Shown here: positions 1 through 7,801 of the stretch, piece by piece
Numbering within the stretch: the first letter of the stretch is position 1
Layout: every line of letters begins with the position of its first letter
DNA from: Dehalococcoidia bacterium
GTDB lineage: Bacteria > Chloroflexota > Dehalococcoidia > GIF9 > AB-539-J10
DNA length: 13,661 bases
Assembly: GCA_030606165.1 (NCBI GenBank)
Contig: JAUWGZ010000034.1
Location: 1-13,661 of the forward strand
Direction of reading: 5' to 3'
The notes under the pieces: generated by a model
Databases searched by the model: none
What the model saw: the letters and a program-made list of their open reading frames with translations, nothing else
Told to the model about the DNA's origin: nothing
Position numbers and translations under genes: made by a program

Positions 1-1
1 A

Positions 2-2314
2 GCTACGCCGAGCACCACCATAAGCTACAACACAATCATTGACTGTGGAGATAAGGGCATCTATGTAAGATACTGCGAGTCCGCCAGCGAGGCAACCCGG
101 ACAGAAATAATAGGCAACACGCTATCCGATTGCTCAAAATCCTGGGGTTGTGGCACCATCCAAACCTTTGGTAGTAAATATGTCTATATTTACAATAACA
201 CGATTAACGCTACTGAGGACAAGGGTATAAACATAATACGCTCGAACGCCACGGGTACGGCAGACAGGGTTCAAGTTATCGGCAACGCCATCTCTGAAAC
301 CAAGTGGCCAGGTATCCAGGTCATTGGCGCTCCGTACACTTATGTTTATGATAACACCCTAGCCCAGTGTAACTATCTCGGCGACGACTGGGACTATGCT
401 TCCATCCATGTGCAAGATGATGATCAAGTCACTCCTACTGTTAGCGGCGACCATGAAATTATTGATAGCAACACCATTTTTGACGGTATAAACGGCATAC
501 AGGTCTGGACGGATGATTGCACCGTCACCAATAATGAGATATATAACATGGGCTTAACTTATGCTGACGAAAAAGTTGTTGGCGCCCGTACCTATAAGAA
601 CTCTGCAATCCTGGTAGGCAGCAACTGGGGAGCAAGCGATTATGACCCAACAGGAACGGTAATACAATTCAACAATATTCATGACAATTACTGGGGTCTG
701 TTCTACAGTGCTGACTTGACGAACGGTGTAACCGCCGAGAAGAACTGGTGGGGGGCCGCCGACGGTCCGTCTCACTCTCCTGGCTCTGGTGACAGCGTCT
801 CAGACAACGTTGACTACTCCCCATGGCTTGCCGCAGTGCCTGGTACAAGCCCAATGACCTGGGGCACAGACGACTCTATCCAGGACGCCATTGATGCCGC
901 TGACCCTGGCGATACTATCGTGGTGATGGATGGGACGTACACAGGGTTTGAGGTCACGAAAGACAACCTAACAATTCAGGGTCCCACTAATGCCATAGTT
1001 TCCGGCGCAGCCCCCGGACGGGACGCTGTTGTCTATATCGGCAGCGACGTAGACAGTACAATAATCCAAGGGCTAACCATAGATGCCACTGGCGTAACGA
1101 GTGGAATCGAGGCCACGGAATCGGGCACATACTCGAGCATCGCTATCCTGGGTAGCACTATCAAGAACTTTAAGAAAGGCGGCATAGTGGTTCAGTATGC
1201 GTCTGCAGTCCAGTTCGAGGACAACATCATAGACACAACGGACCATAGCCAGGCGCCAAACGGTATCCAGATTGGCTTTATAGGCGCTACTACCGGTACG
1301 ACTGGCACTGTCAATGATAACCAGATTAGTGGTTGCCGCTGGGACGGATACGACCCATTAACAGAAACGTATGAGGATGACTGGACCGGCTCGGGGATTC
1401 TCGTCATTGATACTAACAGTGCGCTGGAAATATCCGATAATGAGGTGCAGGGCTGTGACGTGGGCATGGATATCGAGTCAGGAACCCCAACTACTATCAC
1501 GGGCAACGATGTTCATGACAACAGCTACGGCTTCGTTCTCTGGAACGCCGCCCCGACTATAAACTTCAATAACATTTACCAGAACGCCTTATGTGGGGTC
1601 TATCGCGCCGCCGATGGCGACTCGTCGGGCATCGTTGACGCCACCTACAACTGGTGGGGCTCGTCAAGCGGACCATACCACGCAACACTCAACCCCGGTG
1701 GTACGGGTGACGCTGTCAGCGATAATGTGGATTTCGAGCCCTGGCTGCGTGAAGTTCCGACGGTTACCACACAAGCCGCCACTGAGGTCAGATTCTTATT
1801 TACCACAGTGAATATGAACTACACTGTGGGGGGCTACAGCCCGGTGCAAGTGCGCTTTGCCTACAAGAAGTCTGCCGACACGGAGTGGTCTTATACTGAC
1901 TGGGTGTCTAAATCAGTGGATGGCACTTATGCTCGGTTGCTCAGCATGCTTACTCCCGGCGGGCAATATGCTTTCAAAGCCCAGCTTAAGTATGACGACA
2001 TTGTGGATGGCGAAACTGTGATTGAAGGTGATATCCTTCAATTCACCCCATTACCCATTGAAGGGTGCTTCATTGCCACCGCAGCCTATGGAACTCCCAG
2101 CGCTGAGCAGATCGACGTGTTGCGAGAGTTCCGGGATACAGTGCTGCTGGAAAGCACCGTGGGCTCTCAATTTGTCGCCCTGTACTACCAGCTTAGTCCT
2201 CCCGTAGCGGAATTCATAGCTGGAAATGAGCTTTTGAGGACTCTGGTCAGGGAGCTCCTGGTTGACCCCATTGTTGGGGTTGTTGAAGCTACAGGGGATG
2301 TGTGGCGGAATTAG
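2..2314 (+). CDS. Secreted right-handed beta-helix protein with C-terminal CFI-box (5' end outside window)
   Basis: The reading frame is open from the first bases of the window, so the gene starts upstream; 770 residues are visible. Many short turns rich in N, G and I/V (for example 'GNTLSD', 'NNTIN', 'DNTIFDG') are typical of parallel beta-helix repeats of the NosD/PbH1 type. Two helical units each end in an NWWG...GP...DNV...PWL module, at about residues 248-285 and 550-590. The second unit opens with a typical cap at about 297-330 (SIQDAIDAADPGDTIVV). Residues about 590-685 resemble a fibronectin-III-like beta-sandwich. The last 82 residues start with CFIATAAYG (from residue 689) and continue with a helical, hydrophobic tail: the CFI-box-CTERM domain, thought to act in surface sorting. 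The protein is probably extracellular or cell-surface; its ligand, such as a polysaccharide, is unknown. Any signal peptide lies outside the window. Fold and CFI-box are well supported; function is not. Confidence 0.9.
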   Translation, partial: ATPSTTISYNTIIDCGDKGIYVRYCESASEATRTEIIGNTLSDCSKSWGCGTIQTFGSKYVYIYNNTINATEDKGINIIRSNATGTADRVQVIGNAISETKWPGIQVIGAPYTYVYDNTLAQCNYLGDDWDYASIHVQDDDQVTPTVSGDHEIIDSNTIFDGINGIQVWTDDCTVTNNEIYNMGLTYADEKVVGARTYKNSAILVGSNWGASDYDPTGTVIQFNNIHDNYWGLFYSADLTNGVTAEKNWWGAADGPSHSPGSGDSVSDNVDYSPWLAAVPGTSPMTWGTDDSIQDAIDAADPGDTIVVMDGTYTGFEVTKDNLTIQGPTNAIVSGAAPGRDAVVYIGSDVDSTIIQGLTIDATGVTSGIEATESGTYSSIAILGSTIKNFKKGGIVVQYASAVQFEDNIIDTTDHSQAPNGIQIGFIGATTGTTGTVNDNQISGCRWDGYDPLTETYEDDWTGSGILVIDTNSALEISDNEVQGCDVGMDIESGTPTTITGNDVHDNSYGFVLWNAAPTINFNNIYQNALCGVYRAADGDSSGIVDATYNWWGSSSGPYHATLNPGGTGDAVSDNVDFEPWLREVPTVTTQAATEVRFLFTTVNMNYTVGGYSPVQVRFAYKKSADTEWSYTDWVSKSVDGTYARLLSMLTPGGQYAFKAQLKYDDIVDGETVIEGDILQFTPLPIEGCFIATAAYGTPSAEQIDVLREFRDTVLLESTVGSQFVALYYQLSPPVAEFIAGNELLRTLVRELLVDPIVGVVEATGDVWRN

Positions 2315-2381
2315 GGAGGCATGTGGTATCAGGTGTGTGAGACACTAGCCTCAGTATAGAACATCACACCTGCTATGGCCA

Positions 2382-2422
2382 AGAGCCGACCGTGCCGCTC
2401 AATATCGGGTACGGTCGGCTCT
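2382..2422 (+). terminator. Strong hairpin, probable terminator of the beta-helix gene
   Basis: Arms at 2382-2396 (agagccgaccgtgcc) and 2408-2422 (ggtacggtcggctct) pair over 15 bp with one G-U pair around an 11-nt loop, 68 bp after the stop codon. The position fits a transcript end, but no T-run follows, so it may work only as a stability or Rho-assisted structure. A weaker 7-bp pair (aggtgtg 2331-2337 with cacacct 2365-2371) precedes it. Confidence 0.45.
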
Positions 2423-2485
2423 ATCGTTCCTGAAGGAAGCCCAGACTTATCCGGATGCACACCTCGGAGTTCATAACCCCCCTTA

Positions 2486-2510
2486 ATCCCCCCTTACCTT
2501 AAGGGGGGAT
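2486..2510. repeat. Palindrome ATCCCCCCTTA / TAAGGGGGGAT
   Basis: Perfect 11-bp arms surround a 3-nt loop (cct). A further partial copy of the left arm (cccccctta, from 2477) lies directly upstream, giving a direct plus inverted arrangement. This C-run/G-run palindrome resembles dispersed intergenic repeats of many environmental bacteria. Whether it recurs in this genome cannot be seen from one window. Confidence 0.6.
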
Positions 2511-2565
2511 AATGAGAGTGATGAAGGTATATGAGCTGTCCACCAAGAATACCTAGAGAGGTGAC

Positions 2566-2590
2566 GGCGGGAGTTTGAGCCGCTCCCGCC
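2566..2590. repeat. GC-rich stem-loop GGCGGGAG / CTCCCGCC
   Basis: Perfect 8-bp arms (2566-2573 and 2583-2590) enclose a 9-nt loop. No T-run follows on either strand, so a simple intrinsic terminator is unlikely. It is the third strong hairpin within about 210 bp. Confidence 0.5.
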
Positions 2591-2899
2591 GCCTATATTG
2601 AATAGAAAAAAAGGAGGTAAGTAGAGAGAAAGGTGGCTAATTGCTCCCTTACATTCCACATACTAACTATACCGAGCCTTACTGAGCAATAGCTTCATTC
2701 GTGTCTTAGTAAATCATGCTCGATATACTGATAGAAGAATAACATTTGTTTAAAGGGATGTCAAGGGTTTAAATCCTCTAATATCTAACAAAAACTATTA
2801 TGATTTGGCTTGATTAAAACTTTAGAAGGAAGTAAAGCCAGGCTATGAAGAAGATGGATGTGCATATTCGAGGTGTCATTCGGAGGCCTTCTTCCTTTC

Positions 2900-2978
2900 G
2901 TCATTGCGAGCGAAGCGTGGCAATCCCTATTGCCTTCACCGAGATTGCTTCGGCTGGCTCCGCCAGCCTCGCAATGAC
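2900..2978. repeat. Palindromic intergenic repeat of the GTCATTGCGAG type (MITE/REP-like)
   Basis: Terminal inverted repeats gtcattgcgag (2900-2910) and ctcgcaatgac (2968-2978) bound a 79-bp element. Inside are gcgtggcaatccct, its imperfect inverted partner gagattgcttcgg, and a perfect 7-bp hairpin (ggctggc/gccagcc, 2952-2968). Elements with this end sequence are familiar as dispersed non-autonomous repeats in many bacteria. A frame crossing the element, whose translation contains HCERSVAIP and ASLAMT, is a common false gene. Confidence 0.8.
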
Positions 2979-2990
2979 AGGGGGGAATGT

Positions 2991-3030
2991 GTCATTGCGA
3001 GGCCCGACTTGTCGGGGCGTGGCAATCCCT
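2991..3030. repeat. Second, half-length copy of the GTCATTGCGAG repeat
   Basis: It begins with the same gtcattgcgag (2991-3001) and contains the same gcgtggcaatccct (3017-3030) as the copy upstream, but the right half is missing. The segment between carries a short hairpin (cccgac-tt-gtcggg) not found in the first copy. It therefore seems to be a truncated variant rather than an exact duplication. Confidence 0.75.
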
Positions 3031-3077
3031 GACAATTCCTCAATCTCGGAGGCCAAAGTACACATAGGAGTAAAATT

Positions 3078-3086
3078 TGCTATAAT
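3078..3086 (+). promoter_or_regulatory. Extended -10 promoter of dxs
   Basis: TGcTATAAT is a perfect extended -10 element. No good -35 is present at 17-18 bp, which is common for extended -10 promoters. Transcription would start near 3093, leaving a leader of only about 12 nt before the GTG start, just enough for the gggag ribosome site. Confidence 0.6.
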
Positions 3087-3104
3087 CTAAAGTGGGAGAG
3101 TGAG

Positions 3105-5000
3105 GTGTCTAAGATACTGGACAAAATAAATGCCCCCGGTGATGTTAAGGGGCTAAACCAAGATGAACTAGCTGAACTTTGCTCCGAACTCAGGGAATTA
3201 TTGGTAAGCAGAGTTAGTGAAAACGGAGGGCATCTAGCATCCAATCTGGGGACGGTGGAGCTTACTGTTGCCTTGCACCGTGTATTTGATAGCCCGAAAG
3301 ACAAGATAGTCTGGGATGTGGGGCACCAAAGTTACGTTCATAAGCTATTAACGGGAAGAAGGGAGCAATTTCCCTCCCTTCGCCAATATCAGGGGCTCTC
3401 AGGATTTCCTGATAGAGACGAAAGTCTTCACGATGCTTTCACTACAGGACACGGTGGCACCTCCATTTCAGCAGCTCTGGGCATGGCTCTGACCCGCGAC
3501 CTTACTCGTGGTAATCACCACGTGGTAGCTGTCATCGGCGATGGGTGCCTTACCTGTGGCATGACTTACGAAGCGCTGAATCACGCCGGGCATTTGGGCA
3601 CAAGGCTTATCGTGGTGCTCAATGATAACGGCATGTCCATTTCGCCCACTGTAGGAGCGATAGCCAAGCGGCTGAGTGTAGTGCGAACAACCCGTGGCTA
3701 TATACAGGCTAAAAAACAGACGAATCGGTTGCTGTCTCTCTTGCCTGGAGGAAAGAGGCTGCAGTGGGCATTGCGCCGTCTTAGGGAAGGAGTAAAAGCG
3801 GTAGTCATGCCCACCATGATGTGGGAGCAGCTTGGCTTTACTTACCTGGGTCCGATAGATGGTCATAACACTGCTGGATTGGAAACAGCTCTGACTCAAG
3901 CCAGAAATTACTACAAACCGGTCATTGTTCATGTCTTGACTACGAAAGGCAAGGGTTACAAACCAGCAGAGGATAATCCTACTTACTTTCACGGTCTATC
4001 TCCTAAAAGCGAGGGCTTGGGCACAATACCTACTTATAGTCAGATATTTGCTCGAACAGTCGGTGGACTGCTCAGGGACAATCTTAGGGTGGTAGTGATA
4101 AGCGCTGCCATGGTTGAAGGCAATAGCCTATCTTCTCTGGTTAAGAAGTTTCCTCGACGCATCTACGATGTGGGGATTTCTGAGCAGCATGCGGTTACCT
4201 TAGCCGCCGGTCTAGCTACCCAGGGCTTTATACCTGTTGTAGCCATATATTCTACTTTCTTGCAACGTGCCTTTGACCAGGTATTGCACGATGTTTGTCT
4301 CCCTGATCTGCCTGTCATTTTTGCCCTCGATCGCAGCGGTATTGTCGGAGAGGATGGCAAAACACATCAAGGGATATTTGATTTATCCTATCTTAATTTG
4401 ATGCCTAATATGATTGTTTGCGCACCTAAGGATGGGAATGAACTTCAAGACCTGCTTTATACTGCCATCAATACAGAGCATCCGATAGCGATTCGTTATC
4501 CTCGGGGTTGGGGAGCGGGCGTTCCCTTGGCCACCGAGCTTCATCAACTTCCTATAGGCAAAGCTGAGATAATAAAGCAAGGTGAAGATATAGTCATAAT
4601 AGGCATCGGCTCTACTGTCATGCCTTCTCTGGAAGCTGCGGAACATTTAGCTCTCGAGGGCATTGATGCCATTGTAATTAATGCCCGATTCGCTAAGCCT
4701 CTGGACACAGAGCTTATTTTGGATGTGGCCAACCGCACCAAAAGGATGGTCATAGTAGAGGAGAATATTCTTAGCGGCGGTTTTGGTGCCGCGGTGCTGG
4801 AGCTGCTGGAGAAGGCTGGAACCTCAGATGTCAAAGTGAAGCGATTAGGCATTCCTGACGAATTCGTAACCCATGGAAAGCAAGATTTTCTTCGCTCTCT
4901 CTACCATCTGGATGCCCCGGGAATAGCCAAGGAGTGCGCTGATTTCCTGGCTCAAGTCCAAGCAAAGGCGGAGGAAGAGTTCCACACCACTATCCTTTAA
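3105..5000 (+). CDS. dxs: 1-deoxy-D-xylulose-5-phosphate synthase
   Basis: This enzyme condenses pyruvate and glyceraldehyde-3-phosphate, using thiamine diphosphate and Mg2+, in the first step of the MEP isoprenoid pathway; it is cytosolic. The 631 residues match the usual family length of about 620-640. Visible marks: His43 and His74 (DVGHQSYVHK), the thiamine-diphosphate/Mg motif GDG (145-147) to NDN (173-175), the catalytic glutamate Glu360 in DVGISEQHAVT, then DRSGIVGEDGKTHQG and IRYPRG. The motif usually written GHSSTS reads GHGGTS (115-120), and GDGALTGGM reads GDGCLTCGM; both are mild departures. The GTG start fits the gggag site and the promoter. It has its own promoter and converges on mutS, so it is probably transcribed alone. 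Confidence 0.97.
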   Translation: MSKILDKINAPGDVKGLNQDELAELCSELRELLVSRVSENGGHLASNLGTVELTVALHRVFDSPKDKIVWDVGHQSYVHKLLTGRREQFPSLRQYQGLSGFPDRDESLHDAFTTGHGGTSISAALGMALTRDLTRGNHHVVAVIGDGCLTCGMTYEALNHAGHLGTRLIVVLNDNGMSISPTVGAIAKRLSVVRTTRGYIQAKKQTNRLLSLLPGGKRLQWALRRLREGVKAVVMPTMMWEQLGFTYLGPIDGHNTAGLETALTQARNYYKPVIVHVLTTKGKGYKPAEDNPTYFHGLSPKSEGLGTIPTYSQIFARTVGGLLRDNLRVVVISAAMVEGNSLSSLVKKFPRRIYDVGISEQHAVTLAAGLATQGFIPVVAIYSTFLQRAFDQVLHDVCLPDLPVIFALDRSGIVGEDGKTHQGIFDLSYLNLMPNMIVCAPKDGNELQDLLYTAINTEHPIAIRYPRGWGAGVPLATELHQLPIGKAEIIKQGEDIVIIGIGSTVMPSLEAAEHLALEGIDAIVINARFAKPLDTELILDVANRTKRMVIVEENILSGGFGAAVLELLEKAGTSDVKVKRLGIPDEFVTHGKQDFLRSLYHLDAPGIAKECADFLAQVQAKAEEEFHTTIL

Positions 5001-5013
5001 TAAGAGTTGGCTT

Positions 5014-7590
5014 CTATGTGGCCATTCCATCAGGCGGTGAGTCCTTATTCTCTTGAGCCATTCGCTTGAGCTCATAGAGCTTGGTGATTGCTTCCAGAGG
5101 GGACATGGCATCGATATCAAGTCGAGCAATTTCATCAGCTAATAGGGAGCTTTTCGGGAAAAGAGGAATCTGGAGCGACGCTTTATGCCGAGGGACTTTG
5201 CCTTTTTTAGAAGCATGGCTCTCCAGCTCAGCTAAGACTTCCTGAGCTCGAACGATTACCGATTTGGGCAGGCCAGCTAGCTGAGCCACGTGGATGCCAT
5301 AGCTCCTGTCGGTGCCCCCGGGGACAATCTTGTGTAGAAAGATAACTTTATCCCCTTCCTCCGCCACCGCCACGTTAAAGTTTTTCACTCTGGGCAGGAT
5401 ATCAGCAAGGTCCACCAACTCATGATAATGAGTGGCAAAAAGGGTCTTCGCTCCAAGCTCAGGGTGGTTATGGATAAACTCGGCTACTGCCCAGGCGATG
5501 GAAAGTCCATCATAGGTGGAGGTGCCCCGCCCAATTTCATCCAGGATGATAAAGGAGCGGGGGGTAGCATTATTCAGGATATTTGCCGCCTCAGTCATCT
5601 CCACCATAAAAGTGGATTGCCCGGCGGCTAAGTCCTCCTGAGCACCAATGCGAGTAAAGATGCGGTCAACAATTCCAACATTCGCTGAATCGGCAGGGAC
5701 AAAGCTTCCTATCTGAGCTAAAAGGATGATCAGGACTACCTGCCTGAGATAGGTAGACTTTCCTGACATGTTGGGACCTGTAAGTATGATAAGTTGATTA
5801 TCCTTATTACATAAATAAGCATCGTTAGGAACAAAATTATCGCTGCCTATGCTCTGTTCCACAATAGGGTGGCGCCCTCCCTTAATGTCAACGACATCCT
5901 CGTTGGTCAGCGTTGGCCTGACATAACCATGACGTGCTGCCACCTCAGCAAGGCTGGAAAGGGCGTCAATTTGAGCAATGACTCTGGCGGTGGCCAGGAT
6001 TTGCCCCCCAACAGCGCTTATCTGCTGGCAAAGTTGCCGGAAAATGGCAGCCTCCAGGTCAGCAATTTTCTCCTGAGCATTGAGAATCAGCGATTCATAC
6101 TCCTTAAGTTCGGGGGTGAAGAACCTTTCCGCTTCCGCTAGAGTTTGCTTACGAATATAGTCTGTGGGAACGAGACTGAGATTAACCCGGGATACCTCGA
6201 TATAATAGCCAAACACCCGGTTGTAGCCTACTTTTAAGGATTTAATTCCTGTGCGCTGCCTTTCCCTTTGCTCCAGGCCAGCCAGATATTGCTTGGCCTG
6301 CCGGGAATTACGGCGAATTTCATCCAGCTCAGGGGAAAAACCTTCCTTTATCACACCTCCCTGCTCCAAATCCCCTGGTTCATCGGCAATAGCCCTGGCG
6401 ATTAAGTCCACGATGTCGGGGCAAGGCTTAAGTTCGGCACTTAGCCAATTTATGGTGTCCCCGTTTGCCATCGCTGCTTTCAAGTCCGGCACCTTCTCTA
6501 AACTGGAGCGAAGCGTTAGCAACTCTCGAGGCATGACTCTGCCGCTACTCACCCGGTTAACCAGCCTCTCCAGGTCAGCGATATCCGATAAGAGAGAAAT
6601 GACCTTTTGGCGGGCCAGACTATCTTGATGAAACCAGGCAACCGCTTCTTGCCGCCGATGCAACATGGAAAGGTCTAGAAGGGGATGTCCCAGCCAATTC
6701 TTGAGCAGTCTGCCACCCATGGCTGTCTTGCTCAGGTCAATGACGGAGAGAAGGGAGTGGCCGGTTTCTCCCCACCTGCCACCCTGAAAGAGCTCCAGAT
6801 TGCGGATGGTCTGGCCATCGAGGGTCATAAAGGAATCTGTAGAGTAGGTAGCAAGTTTGCTTAGCTGAGGCAGAGTTTCCTTTTGCGTTTCCTTGACATA
6901 ATGTATTAATGCGCCTGCGGCCCTTATAGCCGAAGGCAAGCGGGCGCAGCCATAGCCTTCCAGGCTAGCCACTTTGAAATGTTCCAGCAAAGTTTCCTGG
7001 GCAATCTCCAGGTCAAACCAGTAATCATCAAGTCGGCTTATGGTGAACGGCAGTTGAGGATAATCGTCGGCACCCTCGGGAATAAGAACTTCGCTGGGCT
7101 GAAGTCGCTCCAATTCAGGCATGACTCTTTCAGCAGGAAGCTGGGTGGTGGCAAACTCGCTCGTGCTTATATCAACATAGGCGATTCCCGCTTCCTCGCC
7201 TTCAACAACCAGGCTGGCGAGATAGTTATTGCTCTTACTCTCAAGAAGATTGGGCTCGACCACTGTCCCCGGCGTCACCACGCGAATGACGTCCCTTTCT
7301 ACCAGTCCCTTACCCGGCGGGCTAAGTTGCTCACAAATAGCCACTTTATGCCCCCGGTTGATGAGCTTAGCCAGATAGTTATCCAGAGCGTGATGAGGTA
7401 TCCCCGCCATGGGCACCCTCTGCCCCTTGCCCATCTCCCGGGAGGTCAGGACAACGTCCAGCTCTCGCGAAGCGACTTTGGCATCTTCATCGAAGGTCTC
7501 ATAGAAGTCGCCTAAGCGAAAGAAAACTATAGCCTCGGGATACTTCTGCTTAACCCTGAGATACTGCTTTCTAAGAGGCGTTACAGTCAT
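5014..7590 (-). CDS. mutS: DNA mismatch repair protein MutS
   Basis: MutS recognises mispaired bases and small loops and starts repair through ATP-driven clamp formation. The product has 858 residues, normal for bacterial MutS. The mismatch-reading F-x-E motif is Phe29-Tyr30-Glu31 (GDFYETF). Next come the connector, the lever/clamp helices and the ATPase, with Walker A GPNMSGKS at 605-612, Walker B LDE with Asp684-Glu685, and a conserved histidine in FATHYHEL. The C-terminal tail (SPLEAITKLYELKR) is the usual tetramer-type helix. The ATG start is right for the family, but no clear Shine-Dalgarno or good promoter lies upstream; the sequence just upstream appears replaced (see the duplication at 7513-7606 and 8935-9028). 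It ends 13 bp from dxs, convergent. No mutL is in the window. Confidence 0.98.
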   Translation of the reverse strand: MTVTPLRKQYLRVKQKYPEAIVFFRLGDFYETFDEDAKVASRELDVVLTSREMGKGQRVPMAGIPHHALDNYLAKLINRGHKVAICEQLSPPGKGLVERDVIRVVTPGTVVEPNLLESKSNNYLASLVVEGEEAGIAYVDISTSEFATTQLPAERVMPELERLQPSEVLIPEGADDYPQLPFTISRLDDYWFDLEIAQETLLEHFKVASLEGYGCARLPSAIRAAGALIHYVKETQKETLPQLSKLATYSTDSFMTLDGQTIRNLELFQGGRWGETGHSLLSVIDLSKTAMGGRLLKNWLGHPLLDLSMLHRRQEAVAWFHQDSLARQKVISLLSDIADLERLVNRVSSGRVMPRELLTLRSSLEKVPDLKAAMANGDTINWLSAELKPCPDIVDLIARAIADEPGDLEQGGVIKEGFSPELDEIRRNSRQAKQYLAGLEQRERQRTGIKSLKVGYNRVFGYYIEVSRVNLSLVPTDYIRKQTLAEAERFFTPELKEYESLILNAQEKIADLEAAIFRQLCQQISAVGGQILATARVIAQIDALSSLAEVAARHGYVRPTLTNEDVVDIKGGRHPIVEQSIGSDNFVPNDAYLCNKDNQLIILTGPNMSGKSTYLRQVVLIILLAQIGSFVPADSANVGIVDRIFTRIGAQEDLAAGQSTFMVEMTEAANILNNATPRSFIILDEIGRGTSTYDGLSIAWAVAEFIHNHPELGAKTLFATHYHELVDLADILPRVKNFNVAVAEEGDKVIFLHKIVPGGTDRSYGIHVAQLAGLPKSVIVRAQEVLAELESHASKKGKVPRHKASLQIPLFPKSSLLADEIARLDIDAMSPLEAITKLYELKRMAQENKDSPPDGMAT

Positions 7591-7606
7591 TTATGTTATT
7601 TTACTA
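7513..7606 (-). repeat. mutS 5' end, functional member of a 94-bp direct repeat
   Basis: This segment covers mutS codons 1-26 and 16 bp of leader. It matches 8935-9028 in the same orientation at 87 of 94 positions; the offset is 1422 bp. Similarity stops abruptly at codon 27 on one side and at 7607 on the other. This copy is read as the start of the intact mutS gene. Confidence 0.93.
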
Positions 7607-7713
7607 GCTCTTCAGCAACATATAAAGTGGGAGCGAACATTGGGAGAGGGTTCAACAAAAACAGCCAGAGGATTATAATGCTGAGGTATCAGGGGAGTTA
7701 AAACCGGCATCTT

Positions 7714-7730
7714 TTCTATTAACAATAGAA
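7714..7730. promoter_or_regulatory. Palindrome over the -35 box of the DGQHR gene, possible operator
   Basis: TTCTATT and AATAGAA form perfect 7-bp arms around AAC. The palindrome overlaps the TTAACA -35 box, a normal place for repressor binding. DndB, a DGQHR-family protein, is known as a transcriptional regulator of dnd genes, so self-regulation is possible but unproven. Confidence 0.3.
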
Positions 7731-7748
7731 GGGAAATTGGTATATACT
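7719..7748 (+). promoter_or_regulatory. Promoter of the DGQHR gene
   Basis: TTAACA (7719-7724) and TATACT (7743-7748) are each one base from the sigma-70 consensus, with an 18-bp spacer. Transcription would begin near 7755, leaving a leader of about 47 nt. Confidence 0.55.
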
Positions 7749-7801
7749 GAGGTTAGGTGAAGTAATAAAGAACCATAAGAATCCGCAGAAGGAGGTGAAT
7801 A

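Larger units (their letters stand above)
2315..3104. other. Gene-free stretch of 790 bp with hairpins and repeats
   Basis: No convincing gene is present between the beta-helix gene and dxs. In order it holds a 15-bp stem-loop at 2382-2422, an 11-bp stem-loop at 2486-2510, an 8-bp GC-only stem-loop at 2566-2590, an AT-rich segment at about 2640-2840 in which I see nothing definite, an inverted-repeat element at 2900-2978, a second half copy at 2991-3030, and the dxs promoter. A Shine-Dalgarno-like aaggaggt near 2611-2618 is followed only by a GTG opening a 19-codon frame, which I do not call. Confidence 0.7.

Noticed and set aside
2632..2691. GTG frame of 19 codons after an aaggaggt sequence
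   Set aside because: Too short, spacing from the ribosome site too long, and no similarity recognised.
2770..2785. ggtttaaatcc resembling a tRNA T-arm
   Set aside because: No acceptor stem, anticodon arm or D-arm can be fitted around it.
2845..3090. Open frame of 81 codons before dxs
   Set aside because: Most of it translates the palindromic GTCATTGCGAG repeat and gives the well-known false peptides (HCERSVAIP, ASLAMT). No ribosome site.
3468..3992. Long minus-strand frame inside dxs (174 codons)
   Set aside because: Fully inside a confident gene in another frame, with no recognisable family and no ribosome site.
6979..7515. Plus-strand frame of 178 codons inside mutS
   Set aside because: Antisense shadow of mutS with no family features; mutS is unambiguous here.
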